This document shows positions 1-12,100 of a stretch of 64,000 bases of DNA, in pieces (position 1 is the stretch's first letter; each line of letters begins with the position of its first letter). The translations under genes and the position numbers were made by a program. The notes under the pieces are model-generated. The model saw only the letters and a program-made list of their open reading frames with translations. It searched no databases and was not told where the DNA came from. The stretch lies in the NCBI GenBank assembly GCA_011947345.1, contig JAAVTG010000672.1:1-64000 (forward strand). Reading direction: 5' to 3'. This DNA comes from Phytophthora quininea (lineage: Eukaryota > Oomycota > Peronosporomycetes > Peronosporales > Peronosporaceae).

Positions 1-96
1 AACTGCCATATTGAATCTGAGAAGTATGGGTTTCTTATATAGGATAAGTATATGTTCTAATATCAAGATTATTTTCATTTTCACACGTCAAGGAAG

Positions 97-754
97 ATGG
101 AAGCGGCTACCGAGATGGTGCGTCTCTGTGGTGCCTCCTGTGGACACTCCGCCTCTAACGACTGCTGCAACTGCTTCTCTATGTCCACGACAGAGTCCGA
201 TTCTGCTGAAGAAGCTCAACGACGTGCTGAGCAGGTGGGAGACCATAACAACCATCTAATGCAGTCCCCCAAACGAGTACTAACCACTTTTACTGCAGAT
301 ACGACGCGTTGGAGGCCATTTTGGTGTGCACATCGGAGGGTGTACCCCTCCTAAAGGTCAGTGTCTTTAAACGGCCACTGTTGACAGCGTTTGTAGTCTA
401 ATTCTACTCGGTACAGTGTCTGCGGAGGAGAAGTCGGAGCTGTCGTACGAGTACACGGAGACGGTGCTGCCCACGGTCTTTGCTGGAGCTGCGGAGCAGG
501 TAGAAATTGGTCTAAGATGAAGGACGTTACGTCCAGTATAGTGACGAAACTTGCTGTAGGTTGGCAAGCTCAAATTCGGCGCCGTGCAGAGTGTGACTGC
601 GTTCTTCGACGACATTGTGCTGATCCACATCAACCACGCGCCGCTCGTAATCACACTCGTGGCTCCCAACTCGCCACACATTGGCGCACTGCACGCTCTT
701 GCCAGTGAGTTGCGTCCGACGCTCACTCCTCAAGAAATGCGTGGAAAGCGCTGA
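97..754 (+). CDS. LAMTOR3: LAMTOR3/MP1-like Ragulator subunit, five exons
   Basis: A Roadblock-type scaffold subunit of the Ragulator complex, which in animals anchors Rag GTPases and mTORC1 to the lysosome. I assemble five exons by eye: 97-117, 194-234, 299-360, 417-499 and 560-754, giving 133 residues. The first donor reads GTGCGT; the others are ordinary GT-AG. Introns are 56-76 bp. The protein reads a short acidic start, then LLKKLNDVLSRYDALEAILV, a CTSEGVPLLKV strand, a central helix and FGAVQSVTAFFDDIVLIHI, matching the alpha-beta order of LAMTOR3, whose usual length is about 124. No homopolymer correction is needed. The first two exons are the least certain part; the two longest exons are firm. 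Confidence rests on the whole-length resemblance, judged from memory of the family. Confidence 0.72.
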
Positions 755-836
755 CGTGCATTAGTTGGGAAGTGAGCGCTCCAGCTGGGGAATACAAAGC
801 GAGCATCTATTTCAATGTTATTGCCGAGCTTGAATT

Positions 837-2443
837 CTACATTTTATCGGGATCTTCGTGAACAGCGACTTCGGAAATGTTTTTATTCGGACTGGACTCC
901 CGACTCGACCGCCGTTGGGTCGAAGCCCTCTGTGGTTTGCCTGGATAGCTAGCAATCGCGATGGTAGGCGCACCTATTGCATCATGTTGTGCCTCTCTCG
1001 TTTCGATGTTAGACACCAGGTCGTCATCTGCCATGGCAGCATTTCTCATCGCTTGTAGTAGTAGTTCGCTGCCGTTAGATTCGCGAGATGGACTCTGACT
1101 GAGAGTACTGCTCGTTTCGGTACCGCTGCTAGCTGCAGAGAACGAATTTGGCCGGCTCATGGTCCGCAACCTCGTCTTAGTGTCCGAAACATAATCTTCC
1201 TCTACATCATTCATAAGTGGCATTTTTCGATGACTTCTTCGAGCTCCAAGCTGTCCGCCGAGAGCTTTTTAGTGCCCAGAATGTCCAGCTTAATGCACTG
1301 CCACTCTACACGCACAAAATTCCAGATGACTCGACGAGCAACTTCAGCCACTTGCGACACCAGTTTAAAGTGCACGCCTTGGTGCATCCAGTCCCACCAC
1401 TTGGTCACCCACATAATTCGCAGCACGAAGTCTACCGCGATAACAACGTAGTAAATCTTCCGCGGTCGGTAGGTCAGCTGGTGACGCAAGAAGGCAACTC
1501 GTCGAGGTAATTTGGGCTGGCCGAGACCCCAGTCCATAATCACATCCCATAGGAACGAGTACATGGAGTTGAAGACTGCACACAACAAGAAGAAACTGCT
1601 CTGCTCAGGACGCGCGAGTCCCATCAGCATCGGATAAGCTCCCACAGAAATGACCAACAGACTAGAGCAGTACTTCATCGTGTTCAGCAGATGAAGAAAG
1701 CGATCGTTCATGCTCGTCGTCCGTTGAAACGAAATCAAACATTGCGTCGCTCGAATACTATAACAATAGCAAAATCTCTTAAGAAATCAAAGATCAATAC
1801 ACCAATAGCAACATCACTTACATGTACGGCGTGCTTGCTGCAAAGTAGGGCAGAGGAGACTCCTTCAGTTTGGAAATATACGCCTGTCGAAGGTCGTCCG
1901 ATTCGTGTACGAAGCACATTATCAGCAGTAGCAGCGCAATACTCAAGTCCTGAATGAACTTGGACAGCGACGTCAGTCCGTCGGCGATGAACACTTCGAT
2001 GAATGGCGTAGCATGTGCCGGCAATTGGAGCGAGAAGTACTGGAATGGCCACAGACAGCGCGCCAGTTTTCTCAGCAGGAACATGCGAAACTTGTAGTGC
2101 AGTACGTCCAGCGGACACAGTAGCATGGCGGCCGCCACCAGCACGTAGCCGAGCAGCAGCAGCTCCATGTGCATCTCGTCCACACCGAAGACCTCGCCAC
2201 GTCTCGCTGCCTCCCCATTGAAGATCAGGAACTGCACCAGACACAGGAACAGCCCTGTTTTGAAGACGCCGCCGGCAGTGGGATTTCGTCCGCCCGCATG
2301 TCCATGACCCGGTCGAACTGTAGGCCATGGCGCTTGAAGACGAGCAGGTTGGCGGATAGACCCAACAGGAACGTGTTGACCGCCAGCGGCCCGCACACGA
2401 AGAACCACGTGTTGACACGGTACGGCGCCGGGAGCTGCTCCAT
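837..2443 (-). CDS. EXS-domain membrane protein (ERD1/XPR1-SYG1 type) without SPX domain
   Basis: Multi-pass EXS-domain protein related to yeast Erd1 and the membrane half of the phosphate exporter XPR1. The start MEQLPAPYRVNTWFF opens straight into membrane helices, so there is no N-terminal SPX domain. The central part carries hydrophobic segments and ends with WNFVRVEWQCIKLD, the usual EXS close. One intron lies at 1758-1821 with a GTAAGT donor. Two frame changes fall in homopolymers: a GGG run at 2280-2282 (+ strand) and a T5 run at 1223-1227. Adding one base at each gives a continuous protein with a Ser-rich C-terminal tail that ends at 837. Known family roles are phosphate transport and Golgi retention; the substrate here is unknown. 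The gene is convergent with the LAMTOR3-like gene. Confidence 0.7.
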
Positions 2444-3069
2444 CGCGAGCGAGAGACCCTACTGACGTGGTAGCGATCGCTAGGGTTCCGAAACGGATAA
2501 AACAAGATGGCAACAGATAGGAGGATGGCTACACGTGCGTGGCCTGCGACGTGTGGCAAACTGGCTTAGCATTCAGTATCGACCCGTTCAAAGGTAAGAG
2601 TTGTAAGCCAATTCTTTATATTTCGGCTAATGGCTCTCACTCGCGCACAGATCTCAGCGCACGGGTCAGCTTTGTAGACAGCATTGCCACGGGAACTACA
2701 CCAACTACCCCAAAATCCAGACCAACAAGCAAACGCCAACACCATCGCCTTCAACCCCTATCCATCTCGATATGAACGAGTCTTCGCCACTGAATATCGC
2801 GATCGCTGGTGCTGCGACTGCTAGCAGCGTCATCAAACTCAGTACCCCGTAATTGCTTTCACGACGCCGAATTGCACAACCTTTTCCAAATCAACGAAGA
2901 CTTTGCGAGGATTTTCCTTCAAACTTGAAAAGTATCTGGCCATGCAATCATCGCAGCAGCACCACCGACGGCTATGAGAACTCCACGATGCCATAACTTG
3001 TAGCGCCGGCTTCTTGATCTTGATCCCTGTGACTCGACTTCGAACCAACGTGGCAAGGCGGACATCGTC
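2444..3069. other. Intergenic, possible eroded coding remnants
   Basis: No gene can be supported. A short minus-strand frame at 2839-3048 is Cys- and Lys-containing and lies directly after the stop of the membrane protein at 3070. It could be a decayed 3' part of that gene, but no family motif is visible. Confidence 0.3.
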
Positions 3070-3453
3070 TTAGATTAACGCCACTGCCAACTGCAAACAT
3101 CCCAACAACGGAACGATTGCGGCCAATGTAACAAGAGCACCGACGATAATAACCTTATCGGTCCTCTCAGATACCAGAACTGCAGCGATGGCCAAAGGAG
3201 TGTACAAGCCAATTCGAAGGGCGATCATGTCTTGCAATTGCAGCAGAGACAGCGATGGCTCCACCACGAGAACAGCCAAGCCAACTGGCACGAGATACAC
3301 AAACAGCGCGGTCGAGCTGGCTAGCACTACCGTGGTCGTGAGGACTCCGCAAAGCGACATCAAAATCGTCAAGACGTGATACACAAGAGCAACACCCCAC
3401 GATGTTGCCAGGGTAATCATCGCTGCTTGACTGCTACGACAGGAAAACTCCAA
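3070..3453 (-). CDS. Short multi-pass membrane protein, probably truncated paralogue
   Basis: A 127-residue frame that is almost entirely hydrophobic: about four membrane segments, roughly residues 10-30, 34-62, 80-96 and 101-125. The first helices resemble the N-terminal helices of the 282-residue protein at 4068-4911 on the same strand, with a similar spacing of Cys-Gly-Val and the Pro-x-Gly-Leu-Ala turn. I therefore infer a tandem paralogue that has lost its C-terminal half. No known transporter motif is seen. It may be a pseudogene. Confidence 0.4.
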   Translation of the reverse strand: MEFSCRSSQAAMITLATSWGVALVYHVLTILMSLCGVLTTTVVLASSTALFVYLVPVGLAVLVVEPSLSLLQLQDMIALRIGLYTPLAIAAVLVSERTDKVIIVGALVTLAAIVPLLGCLQLAVALI

Positions 3454-4067
3454 TGAAGTGAATTCTCAAATTCTCAATAGTTCGTCGATGGGAAGCGACA
3501 AGCAAGTGTCATAAATCATTCGGAATTCTTGACTACTGGTCTCGTCGGCTATCGCCCGGACAAAACACAATACCAATTGACCAAACTGATTAACGCGCAA
3601 ATATCGACGAGACTAGCTTTGCCGTGCAGCACAAAATCGCGCTGAAGCCGTTGAGTACGATACCTGGCACGCCTGCCGTGTTTCAGCGTGCTGTCGAGAG
3701 AGTTTCACGTGTGGTGGAAGTTTAGTAGGTCGCATCCACACGCATCTGCTGGTGCCAGAACAAGAGCAATGACCAAATTAAGCGCTCCAACACTTTCTTA
3801 CAATAGAGGAATTAGATAATACATTAGCTTTCAATGCTACTCCCGAGTTGGACACTTTAATGTTTGAATAAACGAGCCAACCGAAGCGAAACCAAAACAA
3901 TGTTCGTACTATCATGATCTCATGGTTTATGAGTCTCCACATGACCAGTTAGCCCACTCTGGCGCCTGGGATGTGTGAACCGGAGTAAAATTCTTCAAGC
4001 CGAATTTCGAAATTGCGCGATGGGTCTTCTCGCCCATTTTGAGGTCGTTTAACTTTCTTGTCGTGAA
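3454..4067. other. Intergenic, nothing recognised
   Basis: AT-richer sequence between two related minus-strand membrane genes. I see no coding frame, RNA gene or terminal repeat. It should contain the promoter of the gene ending at 3070 and the 3' end of the gene ending at 4068. Confidence 0.5.
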
Positions 4068-4911
4068 CTACACCGTCGTGCCGATCTCCACAAAGTCGAC
4101 CGTGTGTTCCATATCCGATGACGTTGCTTCGATGTCTGTATCACCCGCATCTCTCGCAATCGCCCACTTCATCGCCAAAGTCATCCGCACCAACAAGATC
4201 ACCACTTTTTGCAGCCCAAGTACGCCGCAAATCCACATAAGCACCAGAACACCATTGTATTTGTTGACACTGTCGTGAACAAAAGTCGAGTGGATGTCAC
4301 CTCCAATGAGGACCACAACAAACACGATCGGCACGATTATCGATAGAAAGACTATAACGGCACTGAACAAACCAGCAACAATCTTTGAACCAGCGTAGGC
4401 AAATAGTTCCCCATGAAATCCCGAACACCGGCGCCATACTGAATAAATCCCAATTGTCCTCCAGTAGGCTGTCGTCGTCAACATTGAGCTGATTGACCGC
4501 ACTTCTGGGAAGGGCGCGTTTCACATAGTTGATAAGTCGGATGTCGAACTTGATCAGGCAGTGCACAGTATTAAGGTTAAGACATATGCAGACACCGAGC
4601 GCCATGAAGAAGCAATTTAAAGCATCGTGGTGCGTGAAGGTCAGGGATAGATAAACAGCAAAATACAAGACCATTGAAGCCAGCTCACATTTGTCAGGAT
4701 AACTCGCTGGGAGCTTCGATCCCCTGACATGCTCCACAAGTTTGGCCAACCCAAACGGTATAATCCAGCACGGCGAAAACGCAACGTATGCCACCAAAGC
4801 CATTGCAGCAACCACACCAGTGCAGCCCAGCGGAATGTTACACAGGTGGAAGGCAAACAGAATCCCCACTCTCTTGGCCTTCTGCTTCAAAGTAGCCAGA
4901 AAAGTGTTCAT
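4068..4911 (-). CDS. Hypothetical multi-pass membrane protein
   Basis: About 282 residues once one frame change is bridged. The start MNTFLATLKQKAKRVGILFA leads into a hydrophobic half with helices near residues 18-50, 80-95 and 100-116, then a charged loop containing VNQLNVDDDSLLEDNWDLF, then two strong helices rich in Ile and Val, and an acidic tail. The break lies at a CCC run at 4420-4422 (GGG on the coding strand); removing one base joins the loop to the last helices in frame. No transporter or channel signature is visible. The 127-residue protein at 3070-3453 looks like a truncated sister. Function unknown. Confidence 0.55.
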
Positions 4912-5370
4912 CGTTCTTCCAGGTCACCTAGACGCCTTCGGAAGTAGCTTCTCAGTACGGTAGTCAAATTTCCAAATGACTGGACTACACCCAAACTGCT
5001 GAATGATGGGTATCAATCAAAAGTCGCGAGCAATTCTAGTATTCGGACCTGTTACCAAGATCCACCAACGTGTCCTTCCGTACTTGAATGCGTTTTCATT
5101 CCACTCGATAGCAGCGCTGTCTTGTGCCTTTATCGTTGCAGAGTAAGGTGCTATTTGCATCGATGTTGCCACTAGCAGTGGCCGTACAAGACTTTCCTTT
5201 GCATTGCCGAGCTGTGCTGCTCCACACGACGCTCCCATTTTGCAATCCCAGACCCCAATTGAGCACGACCCCTAGATTGTTCGAGCGCACTGGATGCTAA
5301 AAATTGCAGTTCGGATAATCCGTCACTCCGCAACAAGCTTCGTCCAGATCAAGACCACGATCAAGACAAG
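4912..5370. other. Spacer with an unrecognised minus-strand frame
   Basis: Two overlapping minus frames at 5017-5290 read as one Cys-containing stretch (four Cys, Asn-x-Ser/Thr sites) if a single frame change is allowed, which would fit a secreted fragment. I cannot assign it. The rest is the upstream region of the ankyrin gene that begins near 5371. Confidence 0.25.
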
Positions 5371-7654
5371 ATGGAGGAACCTCCGCTGACGACTCCTCCC
5401 CACTACTGACCGTCACTGTCGTGTTCCGGTCCAGGAAAATCTTCGACAGCCTCGTCCTCGACAAAGTTACCTCCTTCTTGGACTCGGCCGTCGAGATGGC
5501 GCTCTGCGATGCCTGCAAGTTCGACTCGGTGGCTCTACTAGATCGCATCTGGAACAGCTGCACTCCCGAGTGAGCCATCCCCTGCTGATGCTGGTCCTGC
5601 CAACGGAGGACGATGGTCGAGACGGAAGTATCTCCGCACAGATCGCCACTACAACCGCTTCCAGTTCAGGCTCTCTATGGTGGAGGCAGTGAAGCACAAG
5701 GGGCTGGAAGTAACTCGGTGGCATTTAATCACTTCAGTGGCTGCATCGTGCCTTTTGGAGCTGTGCACAATGCTGCTGGAGACGGGAGATTGGACTTGTT
5801 GCGATTCTTTTGGAGCACGACGTTCGCGCTGGCAGCGGAGCTTTGGCCAGCAAACTCGACGATGAGCACAACAGCATAAACGTCGAGAAGGGACGGCACT
5901 TTATCCGGTGGGGTCGGCACGACTTGACTCGAGCTGTCGCGGGAAAGCAGCATGAAACAGTCTGGTGGTTGTACCAAAACACAAAAGCGCCACGTGACCT
6001 TCGAGATGCTCTGACCAAGGTACTGGCCAACGGAGACATTGTTCTACTAGATTGGTTGGTGGCTCACTATCGAACTCATGATGGAGTTTCACAAGAAGAC
6101 GGCGAGCAGGATAACGATCGATAGGAGGTCCGAGTCCTTGAAATAGCTCAAGATGGCATTGGCATCCTCGGCCAGGACATCGCCGCCGGTGCAGTTGTCT
6201 TTGAAGAGGAGTCCTTCGTACTATTGAGGGCGGCTGATACTGGGCTTTACGTTGTACACCGGACCACCCCTCAAAGAGAACGAAATGTGTTGAGAGGTGA
6301 AAATGCCACAGAAATACTGCAAGGGGAGCCGCATAAATTCGCGCATCATGCGGGGTCTGGCGGTCATCTCAGCGCCCTGGAATGGCTGTACGAGAACGGC
6401 TTTTGCGAGGAGATCTTCAGCCGGAATTGTGGGACGTCGTTCATCATGGTGGGCTCGACATGGTGGAGTGGGCGATCAGTCACAACACGATGGAAGCGGG
6501 CCGAGCAATTGCCAAGGCTGTCAGCTTTGGCTGTCTGGATATACCAAAGCCGCTGTTTGAACGGTACTGGCAGCGTATCCGTTCACAGCCACTCTTCCCA
6601 TTGACACAAAAGCCAGACTTGGAAGAAGTCTACCTCGAGGATGCGTCTTCTTGGATCTCGAAGGACGTTGTGGTTTCTGCGGTGACAAACGGAGGCCTTT
6701 TGGTTGTGAAGTGGCTCGTTGAGACGTTCAGTTCGGAAATCGACTCCGCCGTCTGGGGAAACTGCGACCTCATAGACATTGCCGCTACCCGTGGGTCCTT
6801 AGATGTGGTGAAGTACCTTCACGGACTTGATGCGAGGCAGTTGCGAAGTGCCAACAAACCAAGCAAGAAAAAGCACAAACAAGCAGACCCAATGGTCCGA
6901 GTTGGGGTATCGTGTACAACTGCCGCGATGGATGTCGCGGCAGCTAGAAATCACTTGGGTGTTGTGCAGTGGCTTCACGAGAATCGACCGGAAGGCTGCA
7001 CGGTCGCAGGGATGGATCAAGCTGCCGAAAATGGGCATCTGGAAATGGTGCAGTGGCTGCACGCCAACCGAGTCGAGGGATGCACGTCAAGAGCCATAGA
7101 CCTCGCAGCTTGGAACGGACATCTTGACATTGTCAAGTGGCTGCACGAAAATCACTGAGGGCTGCACGGAAATGGCGATGGAAGGTGCAGCGTGCTACGG
7201 TCACCTCGATGTCGTCCAGTGGTTGCATGCCAATCGGTCAGAAGGTGACTCTTACACCATGATGCACAACGCAGCTGGCCACGGCTGGCTAAAAGTTGTC
7301 GACTGGCTGGACAAGCACCGCCCGCAGTACATGTGCTGTTACAACGACCGTACCATGAATGGTACTGCTGCTTGTGGGCACTTCACGATGGTCGAGTGGC
7401 TGCACAAACATCGCTACGAAGGCTGCACGGTGTCCGCTATGGACAAAGCAAGTCGGGGTTGGAAAACTGCCTGCTTCGACGTCATCTTGTTCCTGCATTC
7501 GCAGCGTCGCGAAGGCTGCTCGGAAGAGGCATTTCGAAACACTCGCGAGTACAGTCCCTGGGTGAATCCCCACGAGCCATTCAGCGACCAGCCGTCGGAT
7601 AACATCCACGACTGGCTGGTGGAGCACTACCCCAGCATGAGCCCACGAGCTTAA
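5371..7654 (+). pseudogene. Ankyrin-type repeat gene copy A, frame-broken
   Basis: A full-length relative of the minus-strand gene at 19427-21877. The order is a conserved N-terminal module (VEMALCDACKFDSVALLDRI at about 5494), a middle with IRWGRHDL and ETVWWLYQ, then a C-terminal solenoid of about seven repeats built on GHLEMVQWLHANRVEGCT. The unit is 27-28 residues rather than the canonical 33. At least five frame changes interrupt it, near 5400, 5575, 5815, 6120-6220, 6400 and 7155. Some fall in homopolymers (TTTT near 5809), but the one near 5575 is a two-base loss next to a GAG codon, so genuine decay is likely. Such repeats usually bind proteins; no enzyme domain is present. Probably a pseudogene, possibly a gene with sequencing errors. 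Confidence 0.55.
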
Positions 7655-7867
7655 TCCTGCTCGGTCTTCAACGCAACTTGTTGCAACTACATCGATGATA
7701 CCCGCCCTGATTTTTCTCCAATGCGATTACGCTCCCCGGCTCATCTTTCCGACTTGCTTTCAGTATGCTGTGGGTTCGACAATCCAATTGCGATCTTCGT
7801 CTACTGGATCCACCACATCATTCCAACATTTGCGTTCTACTGCACACTCTACCTGCTCTACATCACC
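7655..7867. other. Short intergenic spacer, promoter of the C2 gene
   Basis: About 210 bp between the ankyrin stop and the MGQAAS start. It is pyrimidine-rich near 7725-7770, as expected of an oomycete core promoter, but no initiator match is convincing. Confidence 0.3.
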
Positions 7868-9155
7868 ATGGGCCAAGCTGCGTCCACTGAATCCGAAGCC
7901 ACGCCGCAGACGACGACCTCGACCACCCCGAAGACTCGCTGCTTGATGTGGAGCTGCAGATCGTGTCTGCCAAGGTAGAATACACTTTCAATCAACACAC
8001 TCGATCTGTTTACCCTACTTACGTTCTACCTTCAGGACATTGCTGCTGGCGATATCTTAGAAGCGAAGGCTGCCCTTAATGGCCACTTGTCCTCCAGTGA
8101 CGGCTACGTGATCATCGAAGTGGAAGGTCAGAAGGTTGCGTGGTAAGCAGAAGCACTCGTTCTACCTGTTCTACCTTTCCCCCTACTGACATTACCTTCT
8201 GCTGTAGGACTCGCCCTATCTTTGAGACCCTCGAGCCTGTGTGGAACGAGACCTTCTACTTCAAGAACGTCAACCCCAACGCTCTTTGCAAACTCTACCT
8301 TCTGGACAAGGACGTGGGCCAGGACGACCCGCTAGGAGAGGCTCAATTCAAGGCCGCCAACACGGACGGTGCTGAGAATTCGTTCGAGCTCCCCATTAAA
8401 CGTGGAGATGAACGCTCCGGCTCCATCGCCGTCAAGGTCAAGTCTCACTCAGTTCCAGCTACTGCTGACGCCCATTTGATGCAGTACGGACCTGTGCACT
8501 ACTCGGTGCACTCCAACTTCGTCACGGGTTTGATCACCGAGTCTGTGACTGACGACGACAAAATTCAGTCGCTGGCCTACCACGTGCAGCTGCACAACAT
8601 CCAGGAGATCATGCCGCAAGATTTCGAGTGGAACAAGGAGCATACTCCCGTGCAGAAGATCTTCTCCCCAGACCATCCGGAGGCGCCTGTGCTGCGTAAA
8701 GCTATTCAGACAGAGCACGCGCTGATCTACAAGCACGACGCCGATACTGTCTACGGCGAGATGTCGAGTGCCGACGACTTTTTCAAGCTGGTGCACGAAG
8801 GCAGACGCCAAGACAAGCAGGTGCTGTTCACGTACGCGATCATCGGGACGGGCTGGTACTTCTCCGAGACGGGTGCGGCCTTCTTCAAGGACATGCTGTC
8901 CAAGCACATGCTGCACTGCGGCGCCCAGTTCTCGGTCAAGTATGCGGGCGAGTTCCACATCGACAAGGACGACGACGGCAAATTTACGCTGTGGATCGAC
9001 AACAACAGCGGGACGTATGCGCCACCAAAGGAGGCGCTGCCTCAACTGCGAGCTCTGCTTGAGAACAACTTCCCGGTATTGCGATTAAAACCAGCGACCG
9101 TAAGGACCCGGGGCTCAAGGAAACACGCAAGGAAATCTTCGCTGCCTGGGAGTAA
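7868..9155 (+). CDS. C2-domain protein with N-myristoylation-type start
   Basis: The start MGQAAS fits an N-myristoylation site (Gly2, Ser6), so membrane attachment is inferred. A C2-like domain follows: DVELQIVSAKDI, GYVIIEVEGQKVAWTRP, LEPVWNETFYFKNV and LCKLYLLDKDVGQDDPLGEAQF. The LEPVWNE and DxDxGxDDxLG stretches are the usual calcium-loop region. A conserved C-terminal half of about 200 residues follows (HVQLHNIQEIMPQDFEW, FTYAIIGTGWYFSETGA) that I do not recognise. Introns are 7975-8035 and 8143-8207. Frame is restored by one base at CCCC 7926-7929 and one at GG 9075-9076, after which the protein ends KEIFAAWE at 9155. Function is unknown beyond probable lipid or calcium binding. Confidence 0.75.
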
Positions 9156-9182
9156 GCCAGCAAGAATTTAAACAGTTGAGGT

Positions 9183-12100
9183 CTATGATTTCGTTTTCGA
9201 GTGCCGTCTGTGCAGTTTCCACATCGCCTGGTAGTCGCTTTCGCCTTGCGCTACTTGTGGGGTTCGTATTGTGTTTTGTTTCGCATCCGTGCTCATTCTG
9301 CGATATCCTGTGCTGTCTCGATATCGAGGGCTGGGACTACTTGTTGGAGGTGACGTTAATGTCGGTGGTCGTGGAGACATCAACGTCAGTGCTGTTGCTC
9401 TACCACATCCAAGTACTGGGGTTTGATGAGCTGGCATTGTAGCAATCACTCCGTTGGGCTGGAAGGACCCACTCAGTTGCGATGCGCATGGTAGGGGTGA
9501 CGAAACTCGAGGAGAAAGTCGTGGAGTTCCCCAGGCCACCGCTGATTCCTGAAGCCTTGGCGAGTTAGGACTCGTATGATGATCGGTAGTTGTTGGGGAT
9601 ACGCATTGTTCTCTCAGCTTGGTCTGAATTTGAGGGACTGGAGAGAATAGTCGCGTGATCGCTTCATGTTGTCCTTGCTGCTGATGTCGCTGCTGCTTCT
9701 TATCTTTGAGCCGTCGAGCTAGCTGCGTCGCTGGTAAAGGCTCCAAAATTCGAGACTGAGCCTCCTTGCAGTCCGTTCCAGTAGCGCTTGACGTCGTTGA
9801 AGTGTTTGGACGAGTCACAAGTTGCCACGGTTTGTCGAGTAGAAAATACGAAGCATTGCCTTGTTGGTGTTGCCTCTCAACCGTCTCCACATGCCAACGA
9901 TGGCGTTCCAATAGCGAGTTCCGTGCACTCTGCAAGTTCGTCACTGCAAGTCGTCGCCATCCTCTCTCGGATAGCTCCAACATTTGCACCCGTGTCGAAC
10001 ACATGAATACAGTGTTGGAGAGGTCGTTGTTGGTGATACTAGCAACAACAGGTGCGTTTCCAGCAGTAGCTGCAGCGAAGGTGGCTGCAACGTAGTGCTG
10101 GGCTTTAGTGGGCGATGATTGAGCAGGAGGTGTCGACGCTGGAGGTGGCGAGGGTGAGGGCGGTCCCGCATTGGCGTTGGAAGGTGACGCAGTAGTTCCA
10201 GTAGTTGGAGTAATCGTTGATGTTGCAGTTGTTGTCGTCATGTTTGCACTGGCAATCGCGACCCCGAAGAATTCTTGCGGTCCTATGGTCGCTACACGAA
10301 CCAGAACCTCCTTTGTCGCTGCTGGGTCCAATATTCCAGTTACCATACCCTCCGCAATAGGAACTTGTCGACGTAAGAAGACAGCCACTTCGCCACGTTT
10401 CACAATATAAAGCGTTCGTAGCTGCATAGGCTCTTGAAGGAAAATATGTCGTGGCTCATAGATTTGTTCCTGGAGATCGTGTGCCACTCGAATGCACTGT
10501 GCAAAGTCACTGTCGCGGAAAAAGCTAAGAGTAGCGAGGAATTCGGCCCGTTCGACCATCGCTTGTTGCACGGATACTCCTGGATGCAGAGCTGACAGTG
10601 CCTGCAGATGCGCACGCTCCAAAACTAATAGGTCAGCCTCGCATGCTGCCAAAGCTGTAGCTGATCGATGAAGACGCGTGACAAGTGATAACTCGCCAAA
10701 CGAGTCCCCGGCTGAGAGTGTGGCAAGCACGTCGTAGTTCTTCACTGCGAGACCAGCCTGGTTCGAGTGGACGTCTTCGTTTACAATGCTGATGTTGCCA
10801 CGCAGGATCAGAAAAGCACGACTCTCAATTTTACCCTGTCGGAACAAGAACTTGTCCTTTTGGATCGTAAAGAAGGTAGCAAACTTGGAGATCCCACGCG
10901 CAAGTGTAAGGCTGTCCATGTGGTCCGGTCGATCGAATTTGCCGATAAAATTCGTAGGTTCTAACAGGCGAGCTAGGAAGGTAATCTCGGGGAGCAATCG
11001 CTCTGCAGTGGGCAGCGATAGTACGCGTCGGGTTTCGGCACGGACAATACTAAGCGACGACGTTGGGGCGTCCCAAGCCACGCGGTCCGCCACGAAGGGA
11101 AATTCATCGGCTAGTGCTGGCTCTGCGTTCATTCGTCGTAGCAGATCGAGATACAGCGTTTTGCCTTCGAACTTCTGCATGAAAGCAGCTTTGAATTTCT
11201 TAACGAACATCTCGAGATGGCGAGAGACTAAAGGGTTTGCCAAGTGCAGGTTCCGAGTCTTCACTACAAGCGCCCATTCTTCTGCGAGTGACATGGCGAG
11301 GAGTGCCTCAGCATCTGCATCCACTCCACCAACGCCAAGTAATTGAGAAGCTCCAACGTATAGCTTGCGCGTGATCACCACACAAAGCACAGCACCCACA
11401 GCCACGACATGCGCTACTCGAGGCCGTCCCAGTATGCCCATCTCGCCAAATCCTTGATAAAGCGTCTTCCGAGCGACTACCGACGTCCTAACACCTCCAT
11501 CTTCGTCCTCATCAACGAAACCAAAGTCATTCCCTTCAATTAGAGGTCGGTCGAAATCTCGTAAGGGTTCATCCAACACTACATCCACTTCACCTTCAGT
11601 TAAGATGAAATAGCGATCATCGTCCTTATCTCCTTGCTGGATAATTTTCGCTGCATCCTCGTAACGCTCAATAGTGCAGCGGTCCAGTAAATATTGTCTC
11701 TGTCGGGCTGAAAAGTGCTGGAACACCCGCTGCTTAGACACGACGTCGTGCATGCGGAGTAAGTGTCGACACAACATCAAATCGTGTAAAGGCGCCAGCA
11801 GTCGAGCAAAAGCCGCTTCAGGGAGCACGAAGCACGTCACAGAACCACTTGCCACTGCATTCAGCACCCGGTAGGCATCCCTTGCAGTAGCGTTTCCTCT
11901 CCAAAGTACTCGAGCTCTTCGTACTTTTGCAACTGAATTTCCATGTCTGCCTCGATCTGCGAACGGCGTTGAGTAGCTCGCCGAGAGAAGACCACGCTGG
12001 CCTGGTTGTCCATCGAGATCGTGCCCACCAACGCTCTCACGGTATTCAAGGCAGGAGATCGACGACGACGGGTAATCAACACTTTGCCTTCCTCAATCAG

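Noticed and set aside
6121..6260. SET-domain-like GIGILGQDIAAGAVVFEEE in ankyrin gene A
   Set aside because: The aligned part of copy B (GAVGQAVAAEDVANALRTLR) shows the same spacing without SET features, so it is a linker of the ankyrin family.
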